Assembly: GCA_015055615.1 (NCBI GenBank)
Contig: SVHT01000003.1
Span: 1-59,668, forward strand
Source: Clostridiales bacterium
GTDB taxonomy: Bacteria > Bacillota > Clostridia > Christensenellales > Borkfalkiaceae
Direction of reading: 5' to 3'
DNA: 59,668 bases
In this document: piece by piece, positions 24,287-32,772 of the stretch
Numbering within the stretch: the first letter of the stretch is position 1
Layout: each line of letters opens with the position of its first letter
The notes under the pieces: generated by a model
Databases searched by the model: none
Told to the model about the DNA's origin: nothing
Seen by the model: the letters and a program-made list of their open reading frames with translations, nothing else
Translations under genes and position numbers: made by a program

Positions 24287-26713
24287 ATGAAAGAAGTTCA
24301 TTTGATTTGTAATGCGCATATTGACCCGATTTGGCAATGGGATTGGCCCGAGGGGGCAAGCGCGGTTTTGTCTACTTTTCAATCGGCGGTAAACCTTGCG
24401 GAGAAATTCGATTATATTTTCTGTCATAACGAAGTGACGGTGTATAAATACGTAGAAGAATACGCGCCTACTCTGTTTGTCAAAATCCAAGAGTTGGTAA
24501 AACAGGGCAAATGGCATATTATGGGGGGCTGGTATTTGCAACCCGATTGCAATATGCCCTCGGGCGAAAGCTTTGTGCGCCAAATCCAAGAGGGTAAGCG
24601 GTATTTTAAGGAAAAATTTGGCAAAGAGCCGACGACGGCTATCAATTTCGACCCGTTTGGGCATACCGTTGGGTTGGTGCAGATTTTAAAGAAGAGCGGG
24701 CAGGACAGCTATCTGTTCATGCGCCCGTACCATTGGGATGCGAAATTGCCTGCCGAACAGTTTGTTTGGAAGGGCTTGGACGGAAGCGAGGTAAAGGCGT
24801 GCCGTTCGGGCGCGTATAACAGCCCCTTGGGGCGCGCTGTTGAGAATATCAAGAGCAAGGCAGAATTCCGCTCGACGGAAATGGGCGAGGACGTCGTTTG
24901 CGCGCTTTGGGGGGTAGGTAACCACGGTGGCGGTCCGTCGGCGAAGGATTTGACGGATATCACGGCGATGATGAAGGAAGAGGGGGCGGATTTTAAATAT
25001 ATCCACTCTACTCCCGAACAGTTTTTCAAGCGTATCGACCCGACGGCGGTTTGGGATAAATCGTTGCGTATTTCCATGCCTGGTTGCTATACCTCTATGA
25101 ACAAAATCAAGAAGATGCACGCCAAGCTCGAAAACGAGCTGTATTTGACGGAAAAAATGCTTTCAACGGCATACGCTGTGGGGGCTTTGCAAGAATATCC
25201 CGAAGAAAAACTGCATGAAATCACGCAGGATTTGTTGAACGCGGAGTTCCACGACGTATTGCCAGGGACTTGTATCCAAAGCGGTGAGGACAACGGTTTG
25301 ATGCTCCTTAATCACGGGCTTTTGGAGGCGGAAAGGTTAAAAAACAGAGCGTATTTTGCGCTGTTATCGGCGCAAGACCCTGCGGCGCCTGGCGAATTCC
25401 CCGTGGTGGTATTCAATCCCAACCCGTACGTGCTTAAAGACAACGTGGAATGCGAATTTATGCTTGCCGACCAAAATTGGGACGAGGAAAAGGTGGCGCA
25501 TATCCGCATAGTGGACGACAAGGGCAAGCCCGTGAAATATCAAGTTATCAAGGAAGAGAGCAACCTCAATCTCGATTGGCGCAAACGCATCGTTTTTGAG
25601 GCGGAGCTTGCGCCCTTGCAACTTAGCCGTTACGGGGTTTATATCGAGTTTAAAGAAAAGGATAAGACGGAAAAGGCGAAGAGCCTTGTCTTTGACGACG
25701 GCAGAAAATACGTAGAAATCGACGGCAAGACGGGGCTTTTGAAACGGTATACAATCGACGGCGTGGACTACGTAAAAGACGGTTTCCAACCCGTAATGTT
25801 CGACGACAACGCCGACCCTTGGGGTATGGGAAAAAATCAGCAGTTGCGTATGGGCGACAACGAACAGCCTTTTGCGCTCTCAAAAAAACCGAGCGGTGTG
25901 TTCGCCAATATGCAGAGTATTCAAATCGTGGAAGACGGCGACGTGTATCTTGGCGTAGAGGCGTTTTTCCAAAAGGACGACACGCGCGTAAGAGTGCTGT
26001 ATAAAATTTACAAAAACAACGATTTTGTGGACGTGGACGTGCGTGTGTTCATGGGCGACGTGGACAAGTTTATCAAGCTGAAAATGCCTGTGGCAATCGA
26101 GGGTAAATTGCTTGGGCAGACGGCGTTTGGGACGGAGGAACTGTTCATGGACGGGCGTGAAAACGTAGCGCACCGTTTCGTGGCGTTGGATAACGGCGAC
26201 AAATGCCTTGTTCTGATGAACGACAGCGTCTACGGCAGTCATTTTGAAAACGGCGCGTTGTATATGTCCTTGGTGCGTGGCGTGACCTATTGCGCGCATC
26301 CGATAAACGATAGGCAGTTGATTCCCACCGACCGCTTTACCAAGAAGGTCGATCAAGGCGAAAACCGTTTCGCTTTCCGCTTGGGCGTGGTGGATAGAAA
26401 ACAATTAGAAAGAGCGACGCAGGAATTTACGCAAAAGGCGTACGCGCTCAGCGTATTCCCCACCCCGCGCACGGCAGAGCCTAAGGCGTTTGCGGTGGCG
26501 ATTGAGGACGATACGGTGTCCCTCGTCGCTATGAAAAAAGCGGACGGCAGAGAGGGGGTTTTGTTCCGTCTTTTGAACAATACGGAAAAGGCGGTAGAAA
26601 CGGCTTTGACGGTACACGGTACGCGATTATCGCTGTCGTTTGGCAAATACGAAGTCAAAACCGTTCTGTATGAAAACGGCGAATTGACGGAAATTGAACA
26701 GCTCATTATTTAA
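24287..26713 (+). CDS. Alpha-mannosidase, glycoside hydrolase family 38
   Basis: 808 residues. The N-terminal catalytic domain starts VHLICNAHIDPIWQWDW, where His and Asp bind zinc. INFDPFGHTVGLVQIL contains the catalytic nucleophile Asp, and ALWGVGNHGGGPSA the zinc-ligand His. A central three-helix bundle (residues ~270-370) and C-terminal beta-sandwich domains follow in the usual order. There is no signal peptide, so it degrades imported mannosides or N-glycan fragments. It lies 44 bp after fucU and 5 bp before the next gene. Confidence 0.95.
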   Translation: MKEVHLICNAHIDPIWQWDWPEGASAVLSTFQSAVNLAEKFDYIFCHNEVTVYKYVEEYAPTLFVKIQELVKQGKWHIMGGWYLQPDCNMPSGESFVRQIQEGKRYFKEKFGKEPTTAINFDPFGHTVGLVQILKKSGQDSYLFMRPYHWDAKLPAEQFVWKGLDGSEVKACRSGAYNSPLGRAVENIKSKAEFRSTEMGEDVVCALWGVGNHGGGPSAKDLTDITAMMKEEGADFKYIHSTPEQFFKRIDPTAVWDKSLRISMPGCYTSMNKIKKMHAKLENELYLTEKMLSTAYAVGALQEYPEEKLHEITQDLLNAEFHDVLPGTCIQSGEDNGLMLLNHGLLEAERLKNRAYFALLSAQDPAAPGEFPVVVFNPNPYVLKDNVECEFMLADQNWDEEKVAHIRIVDDKGKPVKYQVIKEESNLNLDWRKRIVFEAELAPLQLSRYGVYIEFKEKDKTEKAKSLVFDDGRKYVEIDGKTGLLKRYTIDGVDYVKDGFQPVMFDDNADPWGMGKNQQLRMGDNEQPFALSKKPSGVFANMQSIQIVEDGDVYLGVEAFFQKDDTRVRVLYKIYKNNDFVDVDVRVFMGDVDKFIKLKMPVAIEGKLLGQTAFGTEELFMDGRENVAHRFVALDNGDKCLVLMNDSVYGSHFENGALYMSLVRGVTYCAHPINDRQLIPTDRFTKKVDQGENRFAFRLGVVDRKQLERATQEFTQKAYALSVFPTPRTAEPKAFAVAIEDDTVSLVAMKKADGREGVLFRLLNNTEKAVETALTVHGTRLSLSFGKYEVKTVLYENGELTEIEQLII

Positions 26714-26718
26714 CGATT

Positions 26719-27507
26719 ATGCAATACGAAAAGGAACTACAATTTATCAAAGCGCAGATTGCGCTTGCCTATGAAAAATTCGGCAAAAACGAACGCACGG
26801 TCACGCAAAAACGCGCGTTCGACCTTGTGACCGACCTCGATTTGAATATCGAACGGTATTTGACGGCGGAGATTAAAAAAGCGTTTCCCTGCGATACGGT
26901 GCAAGGGGAAGAGTTTTCTTCTACGCCGAAAACGGAAGGGCGGGTATGGTCGCTCGATCCCATTGACGGCACGTGCAATATGGCAAACGGCTCCAAACTT
27001 TACGGCGTACAAGCCGCCCTGATTGAAGATAACGAACCGGTGGTCGGCGTGATTTATTTACCCCATTTTGACGAGTGGTATTATGCCGTAAAAGGGGCGG
27101 GCGCATGGTGCAACGGCAAGCCTATCCGCGTAAACGACGGCGTGGAATTGCAAAACGCCCTCGTCAGCGTAGGCGATTATCCCCACCGTGACGTTGAGAC
27201 GGCGCGTATAGAACACGAGGCTATCCGTATGATTTTCCCTAAAATTGCAAAAATGCGTATGTTTGGCGGGGCGTGTATGGATTTTGCGTTTACGGCGTCG
27301 GGCAAAACGCACGCGTGCGTGATTATTACCCGCAACGTATGGGATATTGCGCCGGGACTGTTGCTTTGCCGAGAAGCGGGCGCATTGGTGTGCAATTTGC
27401 AGGGCGATGCGTACCGTTTTGGCGACGGCGGTGTGATTGCCGCTGCCAACCGTGAGGTGTTTGATTTGGTGAAAAACAGCTTTGTCACAGCGGCGAAATT
27501 ACAATAA
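26719..27507 (+). CDS. Inositol monophosphatase family protein
   Basis: 262 residues. GEEFSSTPKTEGRVWSLDPI followed by DGTCNMANG gives the two Mg-binding motifs (Glu, then D-P-I-D-G-T), and VWDIAPGLLLCREAGALVCN the C-terminal WDxAxG signature. It hydrolyses a sugar or inositol monophosphate in the cytoplasm. It is cotranscribed with the alpha-mannosidase, so a sugar phosphate is a reasonable substrate. Its length fits the family. Confidence 0.9.
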   Translation: MQYEKELQFIKAQIALAYEKFGKNERTVTQKRAFDLVTDLDLNIERYLTAEIKKAFPCDTVQGEEFSSTPKTEGRVWSLDPIDGTCNMANGSKLYGVQAALIEDNEPVVGVIYLPHFDEWYYAVKGAGAWCNGKPIRVNDGVELQNALVSVGDYPHRDVETARIEHEAIRMIFPKIAKMRMFGGACMDFAFTASGKTHACVIITRNVWDIAPGLLLCREAGALVCNLQGDAYRFGDGGVIAAANREVFDLVKNSFVTAAKLQ

Positions 27508-27512
27508 AACTC

Positions 27513-27556
27513 TGACAAAAAATCGGTTGTGGGAGAACGCGCCGATTTTTTTGTCA
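27513..27556 (+). terminator. Intrinsic terminator
   Basis: TGACAAAAAATCGG pairs with CCGATTTTTTTGTCA across a GC-containing loop. The 3' arm provides the T-run. Confidence 0.8.
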
Positions 27557-27585
27557 TATTCAGTCGTGACAAATCATAAAATTTC

Positions 27586-27614
27586 TTGACAAGAGAAGAG
27601 GAATTTGGTATAAT
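27586..27614 (+). promoter_or_regulatory. Consensus promoter TTGACA-17-TATAAT
   Basis: TTGACA at 27586-27591 and TATAAT at 27609-27614, 17-bp spacing. It drives the degV-type gene and the following acyltransferase-like gene. Confidence 0.85.
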
Positions 27615-27668
27615 ATTGTCGAACTGTGTAGAAAAACGCAAGAACGAAAATAAAAGGAAGAAGGATGG

Positions 27669-28544
27669 ATGGATATGTATCAATTATTTACGGATACGGA
27701 TACGGATATCTTGCCCGCGGAAGCGGCGGAGTTGGGTTACAAGCTGATTAGCATGCCGTACATTGTGCAGGAAAAGGAAACTTGGCCGTACGTGGATTTT
27801 GAAGAATTTGACAGTCACGCCTTTTACGATATGTTACGTGGCGGCGTGTTGCCGACGACCTGCGCGTTATCCCCTGGGAAGTATATGGAATATTTCGAGC
27901 CGACCCTTAAAGAGGGTAAGGATATCGTATACGTACATTTTTCGGCGGCAATGAGCGGTACGTTTAACGCAATGCGCCTTGCATGGGAAGAATTGGCGGA
28001 AAAATATCCCGACCGCAAGCTGTATACGGTGGACACCAAGGGTATCACAATCGGGAGTTTGAATATAGTCAAGGAAATTGGTGAATTGGCGAAGTCGGGC
28101 GCAAGCGTTGAAGAGATTTTGGATTGGGCGGCGCGCGAAGTGGATAAATTCGCCGTGTATTTTTACGCCGACGACCTTAAATTTTTCCGCCGTAGTGGTA
28201 GAATTAGTAATTTTTCCGCGACGATGGGCGGGCTGTTCGGGATTCGTCCAATTTTGACGATGACGGATAAGGGCGTAATGACGTCTATTGGCAAGGCAAA
28301 GGGACGCGCGGGCGCGCAACGGGCTTTGCTTTCCTACGTGCGCGATTTGCAAGAAGATATAAAGGAACACCGCGTCATTGTCGGACATTCCGACGCGCTG
28401 GAATTGGCGGAAGAAATGGCGCAGATGTTAAAGGCGGAATTTGGGGAAGACTTGCGCGTGGAAATTGCGGTGGTCAATCCGACTGCGGGCAGTCATTGCG
28501 GGCCGAATACAATAGGCGTAAGTTTTCATGCAAAACATAGATAA
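27669..28544 (+). CDS. DegV family fatty-acid-binding protein
   Basis: 291 residues. The order of features is that of DegV proteins: an N-terminal domain with TDTDTDILPAEAAEL (the usual D-S-x-x-D-L variant), SAAMSGTFNAMRLAWEEL, the TVDTKGITIGSLNIV loop, FYADDLKFFRRSGRIS and the C-terminal GIRPILTMTDKGVM. Members bind a fatty acid as part of the FakB system for phospholipid synthesis. FakA is not in the window. The start at 27669 follows GGAAGAAGG. Confidence 0.9.
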   Translation: MDMYQLFTDTDTDILPAEAAELGYKLISMPYIVQEKETWPYVDFEEFDSHAFYDMLRGGVLPTTCALSPGKYMEYFEPTLKEGKDIVYVHFSAAMSGTFNAMRLAWEELAEKYPDRKLYTVDTKGITIGSLNIVKEIGELAKSGASVEEILDWAAREVDKFAVYFYADDLKFFRRSGRISNFSATMGGLFGIRPILTMTDKGVMTSIGKAKGRAGAQRALLSYVRDLQEDIKEHRVIVGHSDALELAEEMAQMLKAEFGEDLRVEIAVVNPTAGSHCGPNTIGVSFHAKHR

Positions 28545-28552
28545 GGTGGCAC

Positions 28553-29671
28553 ATGGTACGCGTTGAAGAGGTAAAAACACGCCGTCAAAGAAAGGAATTC
28601 ATCAATTTTCCGTTGCGGCTTTATAAGGGTAATCCCTGTTTTGTGCCTCCTTTGTATATGGACGAAAAAGCGCTGTTCAAAGGCACGGTATACGACGAGC
28701 AGGCGGAATCGGTGTTCTATCTTGCCTATCGTGAAAACAAAGTCGTGGGGCGTATTCACGGCATTTTACAGCATGTGAGCAACGAAAAATGGGGGCAAAA
28801 ACGGGTGCGCTTTACCCGTTTTGACAGTATTGACGACCAAGAGGTTGCCAACGCGCTGTTTAACGCGGTCGAAACTTGGGCGAAAGCGAAAGGTATGGAT
28901 ACCGTCGTGGGACCTTTGGGCTTTTCCGATTTGGAAAGAGAGGGCTTGCTCATCGAGGGGTTCGATCAGCTTTCGACCTTTGAGGAACAGTACAATTATC
29001 CCTATTATCAGCGTTTGATTGAAAACGCGGGGTATGAAAAGGAAATAGATTGGACGGAGCGCAAGCTCTATTTCCCCAAAGAGCTGGACGAACGGATTCC
29101 CCGTCTTTCGGCGCGTATGTTGGAAAAGTACGGCTTGCGATTCGGCGATGCGAAAAACTCGCGGGATTTTGTCAAGAGATACGGGGATAAATTTTTTGAG
29201 GTTTTGGATAAGACCTACGTTGCTATTTATCAATCGGTGCCCTTTTCCGAAAAGATGAAAAAGCAACTGCTGAAAAGCTTTTCGCTGATTATCAACGTAA
29301 GGTATACGGCGGTGATTTTGGATAAGGACGACAACGTGGTGTGCTTTGGGGTGGCGTTTCCTGCGATTGGCAAGGCATTGCAAAAGAGTGGCGGACGGTT
29401 GACGTTGCCCGCCCTTTTGCGCGTTTTAAAAGCGATGAAGAAACCCGAAGTAATCGACCTTGCGCTGATAGGTGTGTTGGAAGAGTACCGCTGTAAAGGG
29501 GTGGCAACCGCCATAGTAAACGAGATTATGAATATGTTAAAGGATAAAAACGTGGACCACGCGGAAACCAACTTGAACCTAGAAACCAACGTAAGCATAC
29601 AAAATCAATGGAAGTCGTTTGACAGCGTTTTACATAAACGTCGTCGCGCTTTTGTGAAAACGATTTTATAA
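28553..29671 (+). CDS. YghO-like protein with GNAT-type C-terminal domain
   Basis: 372 residues. The N-terminal half contains KEFINFPLRLYKGNPCFVPPL, MDTVVGPLGFSDLEREGLLI and EEQYNYPYYQRLIENAGYEK, typical of a family of bacterial proteins with a degenerate and a regular GNAT domain. The C-terminal part has LALIGVLEEYRCKGVATAIV, a proper acetyl-CoA loop, then HAETNLNLETNVSIQNQW. The substrate is unknown. It starts 8 bp after the degV-type gene and is followed by a terminator. Confidence 0.75.
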   Translation: MVRVEEVKTRRQRKEFINFPLRLYKGNPCFVPPLYMDEKALFKGTVYDEQAESVFYLAYRENKVVGRIHGILQHVSNEKWGQKRVRFTRFDSIDDQEVANALFNAVETWAKAKGMDTVVGPLGFSDLEREGLLIEGFDQLSTFEEQYNYPYYQRLIENAGYEKEIDWTERKLYFPKELDERIPRLSARMLEKYGLRFGDAKNSRDFVKRYGDKFFEVLDKTYVAIYQSVPFSEKMKKQLLKSFSLIINVRYTAVILDKDDNVVCFGVAFPAIGKALQKSGGRLTLPALLRVLKAMKKPEVIDLALIGVLEEYRCKGVATAIVNEIMNMLKDKNVDHAETNLNLETNVSIQNQWKSFDSVLHKRRRAFVKTIL

Positions 29672-29701
29672 AGTTTTATAAAAAAATCGACGAAAAAAGA
29701 T

Positions 29702-29738
29702 AAAATTCCCCATGCGGAGGCGTGGGGAATTTTTTATA
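29702..29738 (+). terminator. Intrinsic terminator
   Basis: AAAATTCCCCA and TGGGGAATTTTTT form a stem around TGCGGAGGCG with a terminal T-run. Confidence 0.85.
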
Positions 29739-29763
29739 AAGAAATAATCATGAAAGAAAAGGC

Positions 29764-29792
29764 TTGACAAACGGAAAAAGGTATACTATAAT
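29764..29792 (+). promoter_or_regulatory. Consensus promoter TTGACA-17-TATAAT
   Basis: TTGACA at 29764-29769 and TATAAT at 29787-29792, spacer 17 bp. It drives the acidic-tail membrane protein gene. Confidence 0.85.
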
Positions 29793-29862
29793 AAAGTAAA
29801 AGAATATAATGTTTTATATATAACGATACAATTTTTTCGGATAACATGGAGGATGATATAGC

Positions 29863-31218
29863 ATGGGAAAGGAAAAGAAAAAAGAAACGCCCGTGAAAAA
29901 AGTCGTACCTGCGGCAAAACCGGTTGCGCTCGTTGCGCTTAGCTGTTTAATCGCAATTTGCGGTTTGTTTTTTGCCGGCTTGGTAAAAGTTCCTAAAATC
30001 ACTTTTTCCGGTATTGCTGATAGAATTAATTGGCAGATAGATAGCATGCACGGCCTTGACGGTCTCGGCGGTGTCTGTTTGGCAATTTTGGAATCGCTCT
30101 GGCCCATCATAGCCTTGATTTTTGCGCTGGTGATCGTGTTGAAGGTGGTTCTTTGCTGGATACCGTTGACCAAAGTAGGCTCGCTTGGTTGGAGTGTTGT
30201 TTGTATCCGTATTAGTAAAAAACTGAGAGGGGCAGCCGTTTGGGTGCTGTCGTATATGGTTTTCTGCTTTACGGTCTTTGGGCAAAATGCAAAATTCACG
30301 GTGTATGGTATCATTGCGCTTGCTTTGATTGCAGCGTTTATCCTTGGGCGTGTAATTTTCGATCATTACGGCAAGAAGGAAAAGCCGGATAAGACGGTAC
30401 ATAAGGTGTGCAACATCTCGTCGTCGGCGGTGTTCTTGGGCTTTTCGCTGTTTATGTTTATCTACATGCTTTCCCGCTCTGCGGTGGGGCTTTCGCTGTG
30501 GGGACGACTTTTCTACAGCTTTGAAAGCATGTTGAAGGGCGAGGCGTTCGCTGGCAATTTTATGTATATTCTCAGCGTGGTTTTGTTGCTGGTATCTATC
30601 AGCTTGACAAGAAACGTTTTGAAAAAACAAATTACCTTGGATAAGGTCGGCGCAAGAGTATCGGTTATTATTCTGTTCGTTTTGATTGTCATTGCAACGT
30701 TGCTCGATTATTTTGCGTACGGACAATACGTCGTTACGTTGAGCGTTGGCGTGTGGTTGGATTCCCCCGCTACGAAATATATATCCACGGTGTTCCTCCT
30801 TGGCGCGATTGCGTTGATTTTGAAGATTTTGACGGATATCATTGGCAATATTGGCAAGGAAAAAGAACCCGATGAGGACGATGAGGACGGCGAAAAGAAA
30901 GAATCCGAGGACGAAGAAGACGACGAGGACGTGGACGACGAAGACGCAGACGTAGATGTGGACGTAGACGTAGACGACGAAGACGTAGACGTAGATGTGG
31001 ACGTAGACGTGGACGACGAAGACGTAGAAATTGCGGACGAGGACGTTGACGAAGACGTTGCGGACGAGGACGTAGACGCGGAAAACGTGGAGCTCACGGA
31101 CGAAGAGTTAGAGGGCGTAGAAGATATAGAAGAGATTGACGGCGAAGAAATCGTTGTGGACGAAGAGGCGCTTAAAGAGGCGCTTGAAGACGAGGAAACG
31201 AAAAACGACGTCGAATAA
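29863..31218 (+). CDS. Membrane protein with long Asp/Glu/Val-rich cytoplasmic-type tail
   Basis: 451 residues, family not recognised. A basic start (KEKKKETPVKK) is followed by about seven hydrophobic segments between residues 22 and 330, for example VALVALSCLIAICGLFFAGL and IIALALIAAFILGRVIF. From about residue 340 the chain becomes almost purely acidic, with repeated DVDVDVD and DDEDVDV units, and ends EDEETKNDVE. The DNA below the tail (about 30900-31090) is a degenerate GACGTAGAC microrepeat. Basic front and acidic tail may pair electrostatically or bind cations. It is a single-gene transcript with its own promoter and terminator. Confidence 0.8.
   Translation: MGKEKKKETPVKKVVPAAKPVALVALSCLIAICGLFFAGLVKVPKITFSGIADRINWQIDSMHGLDGLGGVCLAILESLWPIIALIFALVIVLKVVLCWIPLTKVGSLGWSVVCIRISKKLRGAAVWVLSYMVFCFTVFGQNAKFTVYGIIALALIAAFILGRVIFDHYGKKEKPDKTVHKVCNISSSAVFLGFSLFMFIYMLSRSAVGLSLWGRLFYSFESMLKGEAFAGNFMYILSVVLLLVSISLTRNVLKKQITLDKVGARVSVIILFVLIVIATLLDYFAYGQYVVTLSVGVWLDSPATKYISTVFLLGAIALILKILTDIIGNIGKEKEPDEDDEDGEKKESEDEEDDEDVDDEDADVDVDVDVDDEDVDVDVDVDVDDEDVEIADEDVDEDVADEDVDAENVELTDEELEGVEDIEEIDGEEIVVDEEALKEALEDEETKNDVE
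30900..31090 (+). repeat. Degenerate GACGTAGAC/GACGAAGAC microrepeat
   Basis: In-frame 6- to 9-base units encode Asp-Val and Asp-Glu runs of the membrane protein tail. Unit number is likely variable between strains because of slippage. Confidence 0.75.
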
Positions 31219-31235
31219 TAGATGAAACAATGGAA

Positions 31236-31265
31236 AGGGACGGGCGAGTCGCTCGTCCCTTTTTG
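31236..31265 (+). terminator. Intrinsic terminator
   Basis: AGGGACG and CGTCCCT pair around an inner GCGA-GT-CGC hairpin and are followed by TTTTT. Confidence 0.85.
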
Positions 31266-31290
31266 AAAGGTAAGACAAAGGAGCGGTTCG

Positions 31291-31881
31291 GTGAAAATTT
31301 TGGTAGCAAAGAAAGGGGAATTCGGTGAAAAATACCTGCTCGGCGAGGTGCGTTACGGTGGCGAAGCGACGTTAAAGACCTACGTATCTTTTGCGTATAC
31401 GGAACGGGGTATTCGTGTAAAAATCGAGGCACAAGGCGACGAGTTTTTTAGCCCTTATAAAGGTGATTATAGAAACGAAACGGTTTGGAATGCGGACGCG
31501 GTAGAGATTTTTCTTTCACCGTACGGGAGTGAGCAATGGTATTATGAGGTTGATTTTGCACCGACGGGGGCATGGTTTACGGGGCATATTTTTAATCCTG
31601 ACGGATACCGCGGGTATTCTCGTGGTGAAAACGGGCCGAAGGACGGTGTTGTTTGGGATATCAAGGTGGAAAACGGTTGGTGGACGACGGTGGTGGAAAT
31701 TCCTTTCGATTTTATGATTAAAAACGAGGAGGATCTGAAAAGGGCAACGACGTTGCCTTGGCGTGTTAACGCGTTCCGTATCGATTACAAAAACGACGAA
31801 TATTTATCGGTGTGCCCGACTAATTACGAGGAGATCAATTTTCATGTTCCCAAGGGCTTTGGAAGGTTGATTTTTGAGTAA
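31291..31881 (+). CDS. Second CBM9-like domain protein
   Basis: 196 residues from a GTG start with AAGGAG 7 bases ahead. Central features VWNADAVEIFLSPYGSEQWY and YEVDFAPTGAWFTGHIFNPD, then WWTTVVEIPFDFM and WRVNAFRIDY, are classical for CBM9-like stand-alone domains; NADAVEIFL matches the family's ligand-binding loop. It resembles the protein at 2433 in architecture but not closely in sequence. It has no signal peptide. The upstream terminator suggests read-through or a weak promoter in 31266-31290. Confidence 0.75.
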   Translation: MKILVAKKGEFGEKYLLGEVRYGGEATLKTYVSFAYTERGIRVKIEAQGDEFFSPYKGDYRNETVWNADAVEIFLSPYGSEQWYYEVDFAPTGAWFTGHIFNPDGYRGYSRGENGPKDGVVWDIKVENGWWTTVVEIPFDFMIKNEEDLKRATTLPWRVNAFRIDYKNDEYLSVCPTNYEEINFHVPKGFGRLIFE

Positions 31882-31916
31882 AATAGAAACACGAAAACAA
31901 ATGGCTAAAAAATAAA

Positions 31917-31947
31917 AACCCCTTACCCGTGTCTTGGGTAAGGGGTT
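31917..31947. terminator. Bidirectional intrinsic terminator
   Basis: AACCCCTTACCC pairs with GGGTAAGGGGTT around GTGTCTT. T-rich flanks on the plus side and an A-run (31905-31917) on the other let it serve both the CBM9-like gene and the converging PHP gene. Confidence 0.85.
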
Positions 31948-31965
31948 TTCGTATACTTTTAAAGG

Positions 31966-32718
31966 TTAAAAAATCTTGTTTTCAAACGCCAATTTGATGC
32001 CCATATTTTGAATGAGTTGGCAAGCGGTTTTTACCTTTTGGGGCTTGTATTCTCTGGCGATATGCCCGTCGAAACCAACCGAGAGCTTTATCCCCGATTT
32101 TTTCACGATTTCCTGTTGGGTCTTGTTCTTGAAAAACTCGCTGACGTAATCGTGTTGTTTAAAAGAGTGTAGACTGTCGTAATTGACGTTGATTTCCCAA
32201 AAAATTCCCGCCTCGGCGAGCCGTTTGAAATAACGGTTGGGTTCTTCGCCACGCATAGCGCAGAATTTGAAAAGATCGGTGTGCGCAATGCCGATAGGAC
32301 ACCCCCAACGCTTTGCAAAATCAAAGATGTCGCCGTTCAAAAAGGAATTGGGGTCGTCGAGATTTTCCACCAGCGCAAAATCAAAGAAAGAAATATCCGC
32401 GCTATACGGCAGGGCGTAGCTGTCCTTGCCCATAAGGGTACAAACCTCGATACCGCACAAAATTTTAATACGTTTTGCGTATTTGTCGCGGAGCAGACGC
32501 ATGTGGTCGAAATACCGCACGAGGGTATTTTCGTAATTGGCGTCAAGGCGGGTGCCTTTGTCCCAACAAAGCTCCGTGCGCGCGCAACCCACCCCGTAGC
32601 TGTGGTCACAGATACCGAGCTGTTGAATTCCGCTGGCAATCGCCGTTTCAATTACCGTTTCCGGCTTGTCCTGACAGCAGAACGAATAATAGGTATGCGC
32701 GTGTAAATCTTGTATCAT
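31966..32718 (-). CDS. PHP-domain phosphatase (histidinol-phosphatase type)
   Basis: 250 residues. Metal-binding motifs appear in order: MIQDLHAHTYYSF (H-x-H), LGICDHSYG, ILCGIEVCTL, IGIAHTDLFKF and LSVGFDGHIA. This fits the HisK-like PHP phosphoesterase group. Its neighbours are not histidine genes, so the substrate may be a sugar phosphate or other metabolite. ATG 32718 has AAAGGAG upstream, and a promoter lies at 32739-32767. Confidence 0.85.
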   Translation of the reverse strand: MIQDLHAHTYYSFCCQDKPETVIETAIASGIQQLGICDHSYGVGCARTELCWDKGTRLDANYENTLVRYFDHMRLLRDKYAKRIKILCGIEVCTLMGKDSYALPYSADISFFDFALVENLDDPNSFLNGDIFDFAKRWGCPIGIAHTDLFKFCAMRGEEPNRYFKRLAEAGIFWEINVNYDSLHSFKQHDYVSEFFKNKTQQEIVKKSGIKLSVGFDGHIAREYKPQKVKTACQLIQNMGIKLAFENKIF

Positions 32719-32738
32719 AATCTACTCCTTTCGCCATT

Positions 32739-32767
32739 ATTATAGTACAAAATTTTTGGAAATGCAA
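32739..32767 (-). promoter_or_regulatory. Promoter TTGCAT-17-TATAAT (minus strand)
   Basis: Read on the minus strand, TTGCAT (32767-32762) and TATAAT (32744-32739) are 17 bp apart, 20 bp before the PHP gene start. Confidence 0.7.
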
Positions 32768-32772
32768 GCAAA

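Noticed and set aside
30900-31090. CRISPR-like repeats
   Set aside because: The units are 6-9 bases, in frame and encode the acidic tail of the membrane protein; there are no spacers.
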